Assembly (NCBI GenBank): GCA_029721435.1 | Contig: CM056582.1 | Coordinates: 38,088,611 to 38,152,610, forward strand | Reading direction: 5' to 3' | Length of the DNA stretch: 64,000 bases | Origin: Gymnothorax reevesii | Lineage: Eukaryota > Chordata > Actinopteri > Anguilliformes > Muraenidae | In this document: in pieces, positions 49,256 through 63,300 of the stretch | How positions within the stretch are numbered: the first letter of the stretch is position 1 | Layout: each line of letters begins with the position of its first letter | Notes under the pieces: generated by a model | Database searches by the model: none | Told to the model about the DNA's origin: nothing | The model's input: only the letters and a program-made list of their open reading frames with translations | Made by a program: the position numbers and the translations under genes

Positions 49256-52200
49256 ATTGCATGGCAAGGCTGACTCCTAACAGTGAGCTGTGAGAACTGA
49301 CAGCGGTTGATCAGTGCCATGTCAAATAACCGCTGTCATGTTGAGTTAAACAGCCCTGTCATTGAAAAACTCTCATACTCAATCACTCTCCAGATCCAAA
49401 CTCAGGTGTTTCGACCGTATGGTCAGGCTGAGCAATGTTAGCCCCTTGACTGAAGTTTGGTGAGTTTTTTCCTCAGATTTCAGTGTTAGTAACACCAGCA
49501 AGATGATATGAAAAAACACCACCATCACACAACTATGCAAAGACTCAAGTCCTCAATCTTTTGATCCGGAGTCAGAAAGCTCCTCCATTAGGTGTCCTTT
49601 CATATTAGGTGACATCATTGGGGTTGACTTATGTTATTCCCTTAAACAAAGCCTTGTGAGTGTTAGTTTCAAGTTTCTGTTGCAGAAACTGTGACCAAGT
49701 CGTGTTAACAAGTACCAGCTTAAAAGAAAGTTTTTGTCCGAGAAACAGCTGGCAAGTGACATTAAAAAGCACCAGCACTAAACAACCATGAATGGTCTCC
49801 AACTGTCAGTCTTAATACTTGAGTCAACTAAATTATCCAATATTTGCCTGATGTATTAGTTCACATGGTCAGGTTGAGTTTTGCTTGTCCCTTGACAGTG
49901 GTTTTGTGAGTTTTGTCAAGGTTCTTTCTAAAACCGCAGCCAGATAACATGAAAAACCACGACCAGAAGACACTTATGAAGGGACTCAGATCCTCAATGT
50001 TCTGGCTCAAAGTCAGAAACCTCACCTATTAGTTTGCTTTCATACATTACTACTACTATGTTACATTCAAAAGCTCTGTTATTGAACAAGGTATGCTCAA
50101 TTACCTTATCCAAAATCAGGTGCCCTGTGTATCGGACCGTAAAAAACAGCTTGCAAATGATATAAACACAAGTGTCAAACAAGCAAGAAGGGACTAAAGT
50201 CCTTCGTCTTCAGATCCGTAGTCAGGAATTTCTCCATTAGGGGCCCTTCATATTAGGTAACATCATATGACTGAATTGCTTTATTGTCATGAAGAAAAGG
50301 TTCCAAGTTCTTTAACTGGTTTCTTTTGACGAAACAGCTACCAGTTCATATTAACAAGCACCAACTTTAAAGAAAGTTTTTATGTAGGAAATACCGCAAG
50401 ATACATTAACAAGCACCCCCATGAAACACCCTTGAAGGTTCTCCAACAATCAATCCGAAGATCAGGGCCATGTTCGAATCGTGTTTTTTGTCACGGAAAG
50501 TGGCTAACTTCTAGAAAATGAGCTGGAAGTGTATACACGGCAGCCATGAGAAGTGTATTCCAGTTTTGTAAATGTAAAGAAAAGGTGCTTCAATGCTTCC
50601 TAACGTATCACCTTTGACATAGGGTACACGAAACCATTCTTCATAAAAACAAAGGTGATAACGCCATCCAGCCATTCAGTGTGGCTGAACCATTTAAAGT
50701 GACGACCATCCATACGGGCAATCACAAAAAACAAAGGAACGTGATGGGCAAGAATGGCATGATCAAGTTGGCCAGTAAATGCATTGGATTGTCGTAGCAG
50801 CACGGTTGTCTTCCTTAGCCGTTTTGAATTCCCCTTTACACCTCTCCTTTACCTCATGACATTATCCAATTGTGGTTGAAGAAACGTTTATGGACATTAG
50901 AGCATATGACGTCATTTTTTGTCTATTCAAATTCTGCAGCAAAGTTATATAACTTATCCTTTATATGCCATATGATTAGGTCACACGGTCAGGCTGAATT
51001 ATACTAGTCCTTTAATTGAAACCTCATGTTTTTTCAGGTTAATTTTTAAGAAACAGCTGTCTACTTTTAAAATGCACACGCGTTAAAGTATTGTTAAGGG
51101 TCTCTTTAATCTTCTGAACCAAGGACTGACACCTTATCCATTCGATCACACAGTCAGTTTCCATGATGTCAGCTCCATAGAATTAAAAACAGTAAAATGG
51201 ACGATGTCATGGAGTTGTGGGGATCTGAGCTTAAAATGGCCACCCTCATTGATAAGAAAGTATTCCTATTGTGACACCTAAAAGGGAAGATCATAGAATT
51301 CCACAAAGGTTGGCCAGTATATACAAGCAGCATAGGTAGTTTCACTCAAGTCTGCCCACTCTTTGATGCAATTGTCAGTGCCCTTTTACTACAGTGTTTG
51401 AATTCTATGGATAGCTTCAGGGAGTGTCAGCAGACTTTTATAATACTATCTTGTATTCACTATTGACACAATAGGGACTTTAAGCAAGGGCGGATTTTGC
51501 GACGGCTACGGCACCCGGATATAGATCTGCACTCCGCTGATCGAGACTGAAGCCGTTGTGCCGGCGTTCTTTGCCGTAGTAGGCTGATCTACCATGGGGA
51601 AAGAACCAATCTCACGTGGCCACTACAACGCTTGGTTCAGGAGATTGAAAATGTTTTCTATAATTGATTGTGACACACTAAACATTATGTGTTTCAGTGG
51701 ACTTTTCACACAGACACAGGATACTGTGTAAATTTCGCTGAGTAAAACCATAGTGAACAATTTTCTGCTGCAGGCTATATTCTCCCCTCATCCCAGCATG
51801 GCATACGGTACTTAATTTCTCTACCCTATAAACATCTATATTTACTCACATGTACATTAGTCTTTCTTCTACTGCTGTGCATGAAAAGTACACATATGAT
51901 GTATATAAATGCACACTCCCATGCACTTTACCATTCATTCACACTCTGATTAGATGTGTGCTTTAATTGTCAAACTTTACGTCTTTTTAAAATTGAATTG
52001 TTCAAAGTAAAGTTTATTAAAAAGATGCACATTTCTTTTGGTTATGCTCTGTTCCTGTACTTGGCATAATGACAATAAATTTGAATATTGTAATCAAATA
52101 TTAACTGTTTCCCATTTCCCCTAAATCTATGACATCTACTCCTTTTGCCAGTGGGAGCAGAACAAATGAGCACTCACACTGAATTAACTACTTTGCTGAC

Positions 52201-52343
52201 AAACCCTGATTAAAATCCACTTTTGTTTAAAGTCTCTGCTGGATTTGACAGTGACAGCACCAGCACTTGAGACACTTTTTTCCAGGTGCCATAGGCATTG
52301 CAAAATCTGCCATTGTTGCTGGTCCAGATGAAATGCACAATTA

Positions 52344-52416
52344 CAACCACGAAGTGACTCGAACCCTCAGTCTGCTGATCCGAAGTCAGACGCCTTATCC
52401 ATTAGGCCACGTGGTC
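52344..52416 (-). tRNA. tRNA-Arg(UCG), U17, class A with position 43 mismatch
   Basis: C62 to A and A43 to C are both present, the latter shared only with U11. This gene sits in the chimeric unit U17: sequence before about 51.3 kb is like U10, while the tRNA and sequence after it are like U11. The acceptor stem is intact, unlike U11. Confidence 0.75.
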
Positions 52417-55400
52417 ATTGCATGACAAGGTTGACTCCTAACAGTGAGCTGTGAGAACTGACAGCGGTTGATCAGTGCCATGTCAAATAACCGCTGTCAT
52501 GTTGAGTTAAACAGCCCTGTCATTGAAAAACTCTCATACTCAATCACTCTCCAGATCCAAACTCAGGTGTTTCGACTGTATGGTCAGGCTGAGCAATGTT
52601 AGCCCCTTGACTGATGTTTGGTGAGTTTTTTTCTCAGATTTCAGTGTTAGTAACACCAGCAAGATGATATGAAAAAACACCACCATCACACAACTATGCA
52701 AAGACTCAAGTCCTCAATCTTTTGATCCGGAGTCAGAAAGCTCCTCCATTAGGTGTCCTTTCATATTAGGTGACATCATTGGGGTTGACTTATGTTATTC
52801 CCTTAAACAAAGCCTTGTGAGTGTTAGTTTCAAGTTTCTGTTGCAGAAACTGTGACCAAGTCGTGTTAACAAGTACCAGCTTAAAAGAAAGTTTTTGTCC
52901 GAGAAACAGCTGGCAAGTGACATTAAAAAGCACCAGCACTAAACAACCATGAATGGTCTCCAACTGTCAGTCTTAATACTTGAGTCAACTAAATTATCCA
53001 ATATTTGCCTGATGTATTAGTTCACATGGTCAGGTTGAGTTTTGCTTGTCCCTTGACAGTGGTTTTGTGAGTTTTGTCAAGGTTCTTTCTAAAACCGCAG
53101 CCAGATAACATGAAAAACCACGACCAGAAGACACTTATGAAGGGACTCAGATCCTCAATGTTCTGGCTCAAAGTCAGAAACCTCACCTATTAGTTTGCTT
53201 TCATACATTACTACTACTATGTTACATTCAAAAGCTCTGTTATTGAACAAGGTATGCTCAATTACCTTATCCAAAATCAGGTGCCCTGTGTATCGGACCG
53301 TAAAAAACAGCTTGCAAATGATATAAACACAAGTGTCAAACAAGCAAGAAGGGACTAAAGTCCTTCGTCTTCAGATCCGTAGTCAGGAATTTCTCCATTA
53401 GGGGCCCTTGATATTAGGCAACATCATATGACTGAATTGCTTTATTGTCATGAAGAAAAGGTTCCAAGTTCTTTAACTGCTTTCTTTTGACGAAACAGCT
53501 ACCAGTTCATATTAACAAGCACCAACTTTAAAGAAAGTTTTTATGTAGGAAATAACGCAAGATACATTAACAAGCACCCCCATGAAACACCCTTGAAGGT
53601 TCTCCAACAATCAATCCGAAGATCAGGGCCATGTTCGAATAGTGATTTTTGTCACGGAAAGTGGCTAACTTCTAGAAAATGAGCTGGAAGTGTATACACG
53701 GCAGCCATGAGAAGTGTATTCCAGTTTTGTAAATGTAAAGAAAAGGTGCTTCAATGCTACCTAACGTATCACCTTTGACATAGGGTACACGAAACCATTC
53801 TTCATAAAAACAAAGGTGATAACGCCATCCAGCCATTCAGTGTGGCTGAACCATTTAAAGTGACGACCATCCATACGGGCAATCACAAAAAACAAAGGAA
53901 CGTGATGGGCAAGAATGGCATGATCAAGTTGGCCAGTAAATGCATTGGATTGTCGTAGCAGCACGGTTGTCTTCCTTAGCCGTTTTGAATTCCCCTTTAC
54001 ACCTCTCCTTTACCTCATGACGTTATCCAATTGTGGTTGAAGAAACGTTTATGGACATTAGAGCATATGACGTCATTTTTTTTCTATTCAAATTCTGCAG
54101 CAAAGTTATATAACTTATCCTTTATATGCCATATGATTAGGTCACACGGTCAGGTTGAATTATACTAGTCCTTTAATTGAAGCCTCATGTTTTTTCAGGT
54201 TAATTTTTAAGAAACAGCTGTCTACTTTTAAAATGCACACGCGTTAAAGTATTGTTAAGGGTCTCTTTAATCTTCTGAACCAAGGACTGACACCTTATCC
54301 ATTCGATCACACAGTCAGTTTCCATGATGTCAGCTCCATAGAATTAAAAACAGTAAAATGGACGATGTCATGGAGTTGTGGGGATCTGAAGGGAGCTTAA
54401 AATGGCCACCCTTATTGATAAGAAAGTATTCCTATTGTGACACCTGAAAGGGAAGATCATAGAATTCCACAAAGGTTGGCCAGTATATACAAGCAGCATA
54501 GGTAGTTTCACTCAAGTCTGCCCACTCTTTGATGCAATTGTCAGTGCCCTTTTACTACAGTGTTTGAATTCTATGGATAGCTTAAGGGAGTGTCAGCAGA
54601 CTTTTATAATACTATCTTGTATTCACTATTGACACAATAGGGACTTTAAGCAAGGGCGGATTTTGCGACGGCTACGGCACCCGGATATAGATCTGCACTC
54701 CGCTGATCGAGACTGAAGCCGTTGTGCCGGCGTTCTTTGCCGTAGCAGGCTGATCTACCATGGGGAAAGAACCAATCTCACGTGGCCACTACAACGCTTG
54801 GTTCAGGAGATTGAAAATGTTTTCTATAATTGATTGTGACACACTAAACATTATGTGTTTCAGTGGACTTTTCACACAGACACAGGATACTGTGTAAATT
54901 TCGCTGAGTAAAACCATAGTGAACAATTTTCTGCTGCAGGCTATATTCTCCCCTCATCCCAGCATGGCATACGGTACTTAATTTCTCTACCCTATAAACA
55001 TCTATATTTACTCACATGTACATTAGTCTTTCTTCTACTGCTGTGCATGAAAAGTACACATATGATGTATATAAATGCACACTCCCATGCACTTTACCAT
55101 TCATTCACACTCTGATTAGATGTGTGCTTTAATTGTCAAACTTTACGTCTTTTTAAAATTGAATTGTTCAAAGTAAAGTTTATTAAAAAGATGCACATTT
55201 CTTTTGGTTATGCTCTGTTCCTGTACTTGGCATAATGACAATAAATTTGAATATTGTAATCAAATATTAACTGTTTCCCATTTCCCCTAAATCTATGACA
55301 TCTACTCCTTTTGCCAGTGGGAGCAGAACAAATGAGCACTCACACTGAATTAACTACTTTGCTGACAAACCCTGATTAAAATCCACTTTTGTTTAAAGTC

Positions 55401-55509
55401 TCTGCTGGATTTGACAGTGACAGCACCAGCACTTGAGACACTTTTTTCCAGGTGCCATAGGCATTGCAAAATCTGCCATTGTTGCTGGTCCAGATGAAAT
55501 GCACAATTA

Positions 55510-55582
55510 CAACCACGAAGTGACTCGAACCCTCAGTCTTCTGATCCGAAGTCAGACGCCTTATCCATTAGGCCACGTGGTC
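55510..55582 (-). tRNA. tRNA-Arg(UCG), U18, class A
   Basis: This is a standard class A copy (C62 to A, TCG). It lies just past the inferred right end of the second 22-kb block. That explains why it is class A although U18's front matches U12, whose tRNA is class B. Confidence 0.8.
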
Positions 55583-58500
55583 ATTGCATGACAAGGTTGA
55601 CTCCTAACAGTGAGCTGTGAGAACTGACAGCGGTTGATCAGTGCCATGTCAAATAACCGCTGTCATGTTGAGTTAAACAGCCCTGTCATTGAAAAACTCT
55701 CATACTCAATCACTCTCCAGATCCAAACTCAGGTGTTTCGACCGTATGGTCAGGCTGAGCAATGTTAGCCCCTTGACTGATGTTTGGTGAGTTTTTTTCT
55801 CAGATTTCAGTGTTAGTAACACCAGCAAGATGATATGAAAAAACACCACCATCACACAACTATGCAAAGACTCAAGTCCTCAATCTTTTGATCCGGAGTC
55901 AGAAAGCTCCTCCATTAGGTGTCCTTTCATATTAGGTGACATCATTGGGGTTGACTTATGTTATTCCCTTAAACAAAGCCTTGTGAGTGTTAGTTTCAAG
56001 TTTCTGTTGCAGAAACTGTGACCAAGTCGTGTTAACAAGTACCAGCTTAAAAGAAAGTTTTTGTCCGAGAAACAGCTGGCAAGTGACATTAAAAAGCACC
56101 AGCACTAAACAACCATGAATGGTCTCCAACTGTCAGTCTTAATACTTGAGTCAACTAAATTATCCAATATTTGCCTGATGTATTAGTTCACATGGTCAGG
56201 TTGAGTTTTGCTTGTCCCTTGACAGTGGTTTTGTGAGTTTTGTCAAGGTTCTTTCTAAAACCGCAGCCAGATAACATGAAAAACCACGACCAGAAGACAC
56301 TTATGAAGGGACTCAGATCCTCAATGTTCTGGCTCAAAGTCAGAAACCTCACCTATTAGTTTGCTTTCATACATTACTACTACTATGTTACATTCAAAAG
56401 CTCTGTCATTGAACAAGGTATGCTCAATTACCTTATCCAAAATCAGGTGCCCTGTGTATCGGACCGTAAAAAACAGCTTGCAAATGATATAAACACAAGT
56501 GTCAAACAAGCAAGAAGGGACTAAAGTCCTTCGTCTTCAGATCCGTAGTCAGGAATTTCTCCATTAGGGGCCCTTGATATTAGGTAACATCATATGACTG
56601 AATTGCTTTATTGTCATGAAGAAAAGGTTCCAAGTTCTTTAACTGCTTTCTTTTGACGAAACAGCTACCAGTTCATATTAACAAGCACCAACTTTAAAGA
56701 AAGTTTTTATGTAGGAAATACCGCAAGATACATTAACAAGCACCCCCATGAAACACCCTTGAAGGTTCTCCAACAATCAATCCGAAGATCAGGGCCATGT
56801 TCGAATAGTGATTTTTGTCACGGAAAGTGGCTAACTTCTAGAAAATGAGCTGGAAGTGTATACACGGCAGCCATGAGAAGTGTATTCCAGTTTTGTAAAT
56901 GTAAAGAAAAGGTGCTTCAATGCTACCTAACGTATCACCTTTGACATAGGGTACACAAAACCATTCTTCATAAAAACAAAGGTGATAACGCCATCCAGCC
57001 ATTCAGTGTGGCTGAACCATTTAAAGTGACGACCATCCATACGGGCAATCACAAAAAACAAAGGAACGTGATGGGCAAGAATGGCATGATCAAGTTGGCC
57101 AGTAAATGCATTGGATTGTCGTAGCAGCACGGTTGTCTTCCTTAGCCGTTTTGAATTCCCCTTTACACCTCTCCTTTACCTCATGACGTTATCCAATTGT
57201 GGTTGAAGAAACGTTTATGGACATTAGAGCATATGACGTCATTTTTTTTCTATTCAAATTCTGCAGCAAAGTTATATAACTTATCCTTTATATGCCATAT
57301 GATTAGGTCACACGGTCAGGTTGAATTATACTAGTCCTTTAATTGAAGCCTCATGTTTTTTCAGGTTAATTTTTAAGAAACAGCTGTCTACTTTTAAAAT
57401 GCACACGCGTTAAAGTATTGTTAAGGGTCTCTTTAATCTTCTGAACCAAGGACTGACACCTTATCCATTCGATCACACAGTCAGTTTCCATGATGTCAGC
57501 TCCATAGAATTAAAAACAGTAAAATGGACGATGTCATGGAGTTGTGGGGATCTGAAGGGAGCTTAAAATGGCCACCCTTATTGATAAGAAAGTATTCCTA
57601 TTGTGACACCTGAAAGGGAAGATCATAGAATTCCACAAAGGTTGGCCAGTATATACAAGCAGCATAGGTAGTTTCACTCAAGTCTGCCCACTCTTTGATG
57701 CAATTGTCAGTGCCCTTTTACTACAGTGTTTGAATTCTATGGATAGCTTAAGGGAGTGTCAGCAGACTTTTATAATACTATCTTGTATTCACTATTGACA
57801 CAATAGGGACTTTAAGCAAGGGCGGATTTTGCGACGGCTACGGCACCCGGATATAGATCTGCACTCCGCTGATCGAGACTGAAGCCGTTGTGCCGGCGTT
57901 CTTTGCCGTAGCAGGCTGATCTACCATGGGGAAAGAACCAATCTCACGTGGCCACTACAACGCTTGGTTCAGGAGATTGAAAATGTTTTCTATAATTGAT
58001 TGTGACACACTAAACATTATGTGTTTCAGTGGACTTTTCACACAGACACAGGATACTGTGTAAATTTCGCTGAGTAAAACCATAGTGAACAATTTTCTGC
58101 TGCAGGCTATATTCTCCCCTCATCCCAGCATGGCATACGGTACTTAATTTCTCTACCCTATAAACATCTATATTTACTCACATGTACATTAGTCTTTCTT
58201 CTACTGCTGTGCATGAAAAGTACACATATGATGTATATAAATGCACACTCCCATGCACTTTACCATTCATTCACACTCTGATTAGATGTGTGCTTTAATT
58301 GTCAAACTTTACGTCTTTTTAAAATTGAATTGTTCAAAGTAAAGTTTATTAAAAAGATGCACATTTCTTTTGGTTATGCTCTGTTCCTGTACTTGGCATA
58401 ATGACAATAAATTTGAATATTGTAATCAAATATTAACTGTTTCCCATTTCCCCTAAATCTATGACATCTACTCCTTTTGCCAGTGGGAGCAGAACAAATG

Positions 58501-58675
58501 AGCACTCACACTGAATTAACTACTTTGCTGACAAACCCTGATTAAAATCCACTTTTGTTTAAAGTCTCTGCTGGATTTGACAGTGACAGCACCAGCACTT
58601 GAGACACTTTTTTCCAGGTGCCATAGGCATTGCAAAATCTGCCATTGTTGCTGGTCCAGATGAAATGCACAATTA

Positions 58676-58748
58676 CAACCACGAAGTGACTCGAACCCTC
58701 AGTCTTCTGATCCGAAGTCAGACGCCTTATCCATTAGGCCACGTGGTC
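58676..58748 (-). tRNA. tRNA-Arg(UCG), U19, class A
   Basis: This is a standard class A 73-nt copy with the C62-to-A T-stem change. U18, U19 and U20 are consecutive, very similar class A units. Confidence 0.8.
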
Positions 58749-61700
58749 ATTGCATGACAAGGTTGACTCCTAACAGTGAGCTGTGAGAACTGACAGCGGT
58801 TGATCAGTGCCATGTCAAATAACCGCTGTCATGTTGAGTTAAACAGCCCTGTCATTGAAAAACTCTCATACTCAATCACTCTCCAGATCCAAACTCAGGT
58901 GTTTCGACCGTATGGTCAGGCTGAGCAATGTTAGCCCCTTGACTGATGTTTGGTGAGTTTTTTTCTCAGATTTCAGTGTTAGTAACACCAGCAAGATGAT
59001 ATGAAAAAACACCACCATCACACAACTATGCAAAGACTCAAGTCCTCAATCTTTTGATCCGGAGTCAGAAAGCTCCTCCATTAGGTGTCCTTTCATATTA
59101 GGTGACATCATTGGGGTTGACTTATGTTATTCCCTTAAACAAAGCCTTGTGAGTGTTAGTTTCAAGTTTCTGTTGCAGAAACTGTGACCAAGTCGTGTTA
59201 ACAAGTACCAGCTTAAAAGAAAGTTTTTGTCCGAGAAACAGCTGGCAAGTGACATTAAAAAGCACCAGCACTAAACAACCATGAATGGTCTCCAACTGTC
59301 AGTCTTAATACTTGAGTCAACTAAATTATCCAATATTTGCCTGATGTATTAGTTCACATGGTCAGGTTGAGTTTTGCTTGTCCCTTGACAGTGGTTTTGT
59401 GAGTTTTGTCAAGGTTCTTTCTAAAACCGCAGCCAGATAACATGAAAAACCACGACCAGAAGACACTTATGAAGGGACTCAGATCCTCAATGTTCTGGCT
59501 CAAAGTCAGAAACCTCACCTATTAGTTTGCTTTCATACATTACTACTACTATGTTACATTTAAAAGCTCTGTTATTGAACAAGGTATGCTCAATTACCTT
59601 ATCCAAAATCAGGTGCCCTGTGTATCGGACCGTAAAAAACAGCTTGCAAATGATATAAACACAAGTGTCAAACAAGCAAGAAGGGACTAAAGTCCTTCGT
59701 CTTCAGATCCGTAGTCAGGAATTTCTCCATTAGGGGCCCTTGATATTAGGTAACATCATATGACTGAATTGCTTTATTGTCATGAAGAAAAGGTTCCAAG
59801 TTCTTTAACTGCTTTCTTTTGACGAAACAGCTACCAGTTCATATTAACAAGCACCAACTTTAAAGAAAGTTTTTATGTAGGAAATACCGCAAGATACATT
59901 AACAAGCACCCCCATGAAACACCCTTGAAGGTTCTCCAACAATCAATCCGAAGATCAGGGCCATGTTCGAATAGTGATTTTTGTCACGGAAAGTGGCTAA
60001 CTTCTAGAAAATGAGCTGGAAGTGTATACACGGCAGCCATGAGAAGTGTATTCCAGTTTTGTAAATGTAAAGAAAAGGTGCTTCAATGCTACCTAACGTA
60101 TCACCTTTGACATAGGGTACACGAAACCATTCTTCATAAAAACAAAGGTGATAACGCCATCCAGCCATTCAGTGTGGCTGAACCATTTAAAGTGACGACC
60201 ATCCATACGGGCAATCACAAAAAACAAAGGAACGTGATGGGCAAGAATGGCATGATCAAGTTGGCCAGTAAATGCATTGGATTGTCGTAGCAGCACGGTT
60301 GTCTTCCTTAGCCGTTTTGAATTCCCCTTTACACCTCTCCTTTACCTCATGACATTATCCAATTGTGGTTGAAGAAACGTTTATGGACATTAGAGCATAT
60401 GACGTCATTTTTTTTCTATTCAAATTCTGCAGCAAAGTTATATAACTTATCCTTTATATGCCATATGATTAGGTCACACGGTCAGGTTGAATTATACTAG
60501 TCCTTTAATTGAAGCCTCATGTTTTTTCAGGTTAATTTTTAAGAAACAGCTGTCTACTTTTAAAATGCACACGCGTTAAAGTATTGTTAAGGGTCTCTTT
60601 AATCTTCTGAACCAAGGACTGACACCTTATCCATTCGATCACACAGTCAGTTTCCATGATGTCAGCTCCATAGAATTAAAAACAGTAAAATGGACGATGT
60701 CATGGAGTTGTGGGGATCTGAAGGGAGCTTAAAATGGCCACCCTTATTGATAAGAAAGTATTCCTATTGTGACACCTGAAAGGGAAGATCATAGAATTCC
60801 ACAAAGGTTGGCCAGTATATACAAGCAGCATAGGTAGTTTCACTCAAGTCTGCCCACTCTTTGATGCAATTGTCAGTGCCCTTTTACTACAGTGTTTGAA
60901 TTCTATGGATAGCTTAAGGGAGTGTCAGCAGACTTTTATAATACTATCTTGTATTCACTATTGACACAATAGGGACTTTAAGCAAGGGCGGATTTTGCGA
61001 CGGCTACGGCACCCGGATATAGATCTGCACTCCGCTGATCGAGACTGAAGCCGTTGTGCCGGCGTTCTTTGCCGTAGCAGGCTGATCTACCATGGGGAAA
61101 GAACCAATCTCACGTGGCCACTACAACGCTTGGTTCAGGAGATTGAAAATGTTTTCTATAATTGATTGTGACACACTAAACATTATGTGTTTCAGTGGAC
61201 TTTTCACACAGACACAGGATACTGTGTAAATTTCGCTGAGTAAAACCATAGTGAACAATTTTCTGCTGCAGGCTATATTCTCCCCTCATCCCAGCATGGC
61301 ATACGGTACTTAATTTCTCTACCCTATAAACATCTATATTTACTCACATGTACATTAGTCTTTCTTCTACTGCTGTGCATGAAAAGTACACATATGATGT
61401 ATATAAATGCACACTCCCATGCACTTTACCATTCATTCACACTCTGATTAGATGTGTGCTTTAATTGTCAAACTTTACGTCTTTTTAAAATTGAATTGTT
61501 CAAAGTAAAGTTTATTAAAAAGATGCACATTTCTTTTGGTTATGCTCTGTTCCTGTACTTGGCATAATGACAATAAATTTGAATATTGTAATCAAATATT
61601 AACTGTTTCCCATTTCCCCTAAATCTATGACATCTACTCCTTTTGCCAGTGGGAGCAGAACAAATGAGCACTCACACTGAATTAACTACTTTGCTGACAA

Positions 61701-61841
61701 ACCCTGATTAAAATCCACTTTTGTTTAAAGTCTCTGCTGGATTTGACAGTGACAGCACCAGCACTTGAGACACTTTTTTCCAGGTGCCATAGGCATTGCA
61801 AAATCTGCCATTGTTGCTGGTCCAGATGAAATGCACAATTA

Positions 61842-61914
61842 CAACCACGAAGTGACTTGAACCCTCAGTCTTCTGATCCGAAGTCAGACGCCTTATCCAT
61901 TAGGCCACGTGGTC
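61842..61914 (-). tRNA. tRNA-Arg(UCG), U20, class A with T loop TTCAAGT
   Basis: This is a class A copy with an extra G57-to-A change. A purine at 57 is still standard for the T loop and B box, so the extra change should be tolerated. It is a private CpG-to-CpA transition. The C62-to-A lesion remains. Confidence 0.8.
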
Positions 61915-63300
61915 ATTGCATGACAAGGTTGACTCCTAACAGTGAGCTGTGAGAACTGACAGCGGTTGATCAGTGCCATGTCAAATAACCGCTGTCATGT
62001 TGAGTTAAACAGCCCTGTCATTGAAAAACTCTCATACTCAATCACTCTCCAGATCCAAACTCAGGTGTTTCGACCGTATGGTCAGGCTGAGCAATGTTAG
62101 CCCCTTGACTGATGTTTGGTGAGTTTTTTTCTCAGATTTCAGTGTTAGTAACACCAGCAAGATGATATGAAAAAACACCACCATCACACAACTATGCAAA
62201 GACTCAAGTCCTCAATCTTTTGATCCGGAGTCAGAAAGCTCCTCCATTAGGTGTCCTTTCATATTAGGTGACATCATTGGGGTTGACTTATGTTATTCCC
62301 TTAAACAAAGCCTTGTGAGTGTTAGTTTCAAGTTTCTGTTGCAGAAACTGTGACCAAGTCGTGTTAACAAGTACCAGCTTAAAAGAAAGTTTTTGTCCGA
62401 GAAACAGCTGGCAAGTGACATTAAAAAGCACCAGCACTAAACAACCATGAATGGTCTCCAACTGTCAGTCTTAATACTTGAGTCAACTAAATTATCCAAT
62501 ATTTGCCTGATGTATTAGTTCACATGGTCAGGTTGAGTTTTGCTTGTCCCTTGACAGTGGTTTTGTGAGTTTTGTCAAGGTTCTTTCTAAAACCGCAGCC
62601 AGATAACATGAAAAACCACGACCAGAAGACACTTATGAAGGGACTCAGATCCTCAATGTTCTGGCTCAAAGTCAGAAACCTCACCTATTAGTTTGCTTTC
62701 ATACATTACTACTACTATGTCACATTCAAAAGCTCTGTTATTGAACAAGGTATGCTCAATTACCTTATCCAAAATCAGGTGCCCTGTGTATCGGACCGTA
62801 AAAAACAGCTTGCAAATGATATAAACACAAGTGTCAAACAAGCAAGAAGGGACTAAAGTCCTTCGTCTTCAGATCCGTAGTCAGGAATTTCTCCATTAGG
62901 GGCCCTTGATATTAGGTAACATCATATGACTGAATTGCTTTATTGTCATGAAGAAAAGGTTCCAAGTTCTTTAACTGCTTTCTTTTGACGAAACAGCTAC
63001 CAGTTCATATTAACAAGCACCAACTTTAAAGAAAGTTTTTATGTAGGAAATACCGCAAGATACATTAACAAGCACCCCCATGAAACACCCTTGAAGGTTC
63101 TCCAACAATCAATCCGAAGATCAGGGCCATGTTCGAATAGTGATTTTTGTCACGGAAAGTGGCTAACTTCTAGAAAATGAGCTGGAAGTGTATACACGGC
63201 AGCCATGAGAAGTGTATTCCAGTTTTGTAAATGTAAAGAAAAGGTGCTTCAATGCTACCTAACGTATCACCTTTGACATAGGGTACACGAAACCATTCTT

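Larger units (their letters stand above)
36450..55440. repeat. Higher-order repeat, second copy, with one monomer lost
   Basis: This copy follows the first at an offset of 22,155 bp up to about 51.3 kb. From U17's second half onward it follows at 18,989 bp, exactly one 3,166-bp monomer less: AAATAACGCA at 34561 and 53550, GACGTTATCC at 35030 and 54019. U17 begins like U10 (5-bp deletion, ACCTAAAAGG) and ends like U11 (tRNA position 43 change, AAATAACGCA). It is therefore a fusion of the duplicated U10 and U11, made by deletion between 51.28 and 52.36 kb. The right end, near 55.44 kb in U18, corresponds to the first copy's junction in U12. Confidence 0.75.
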
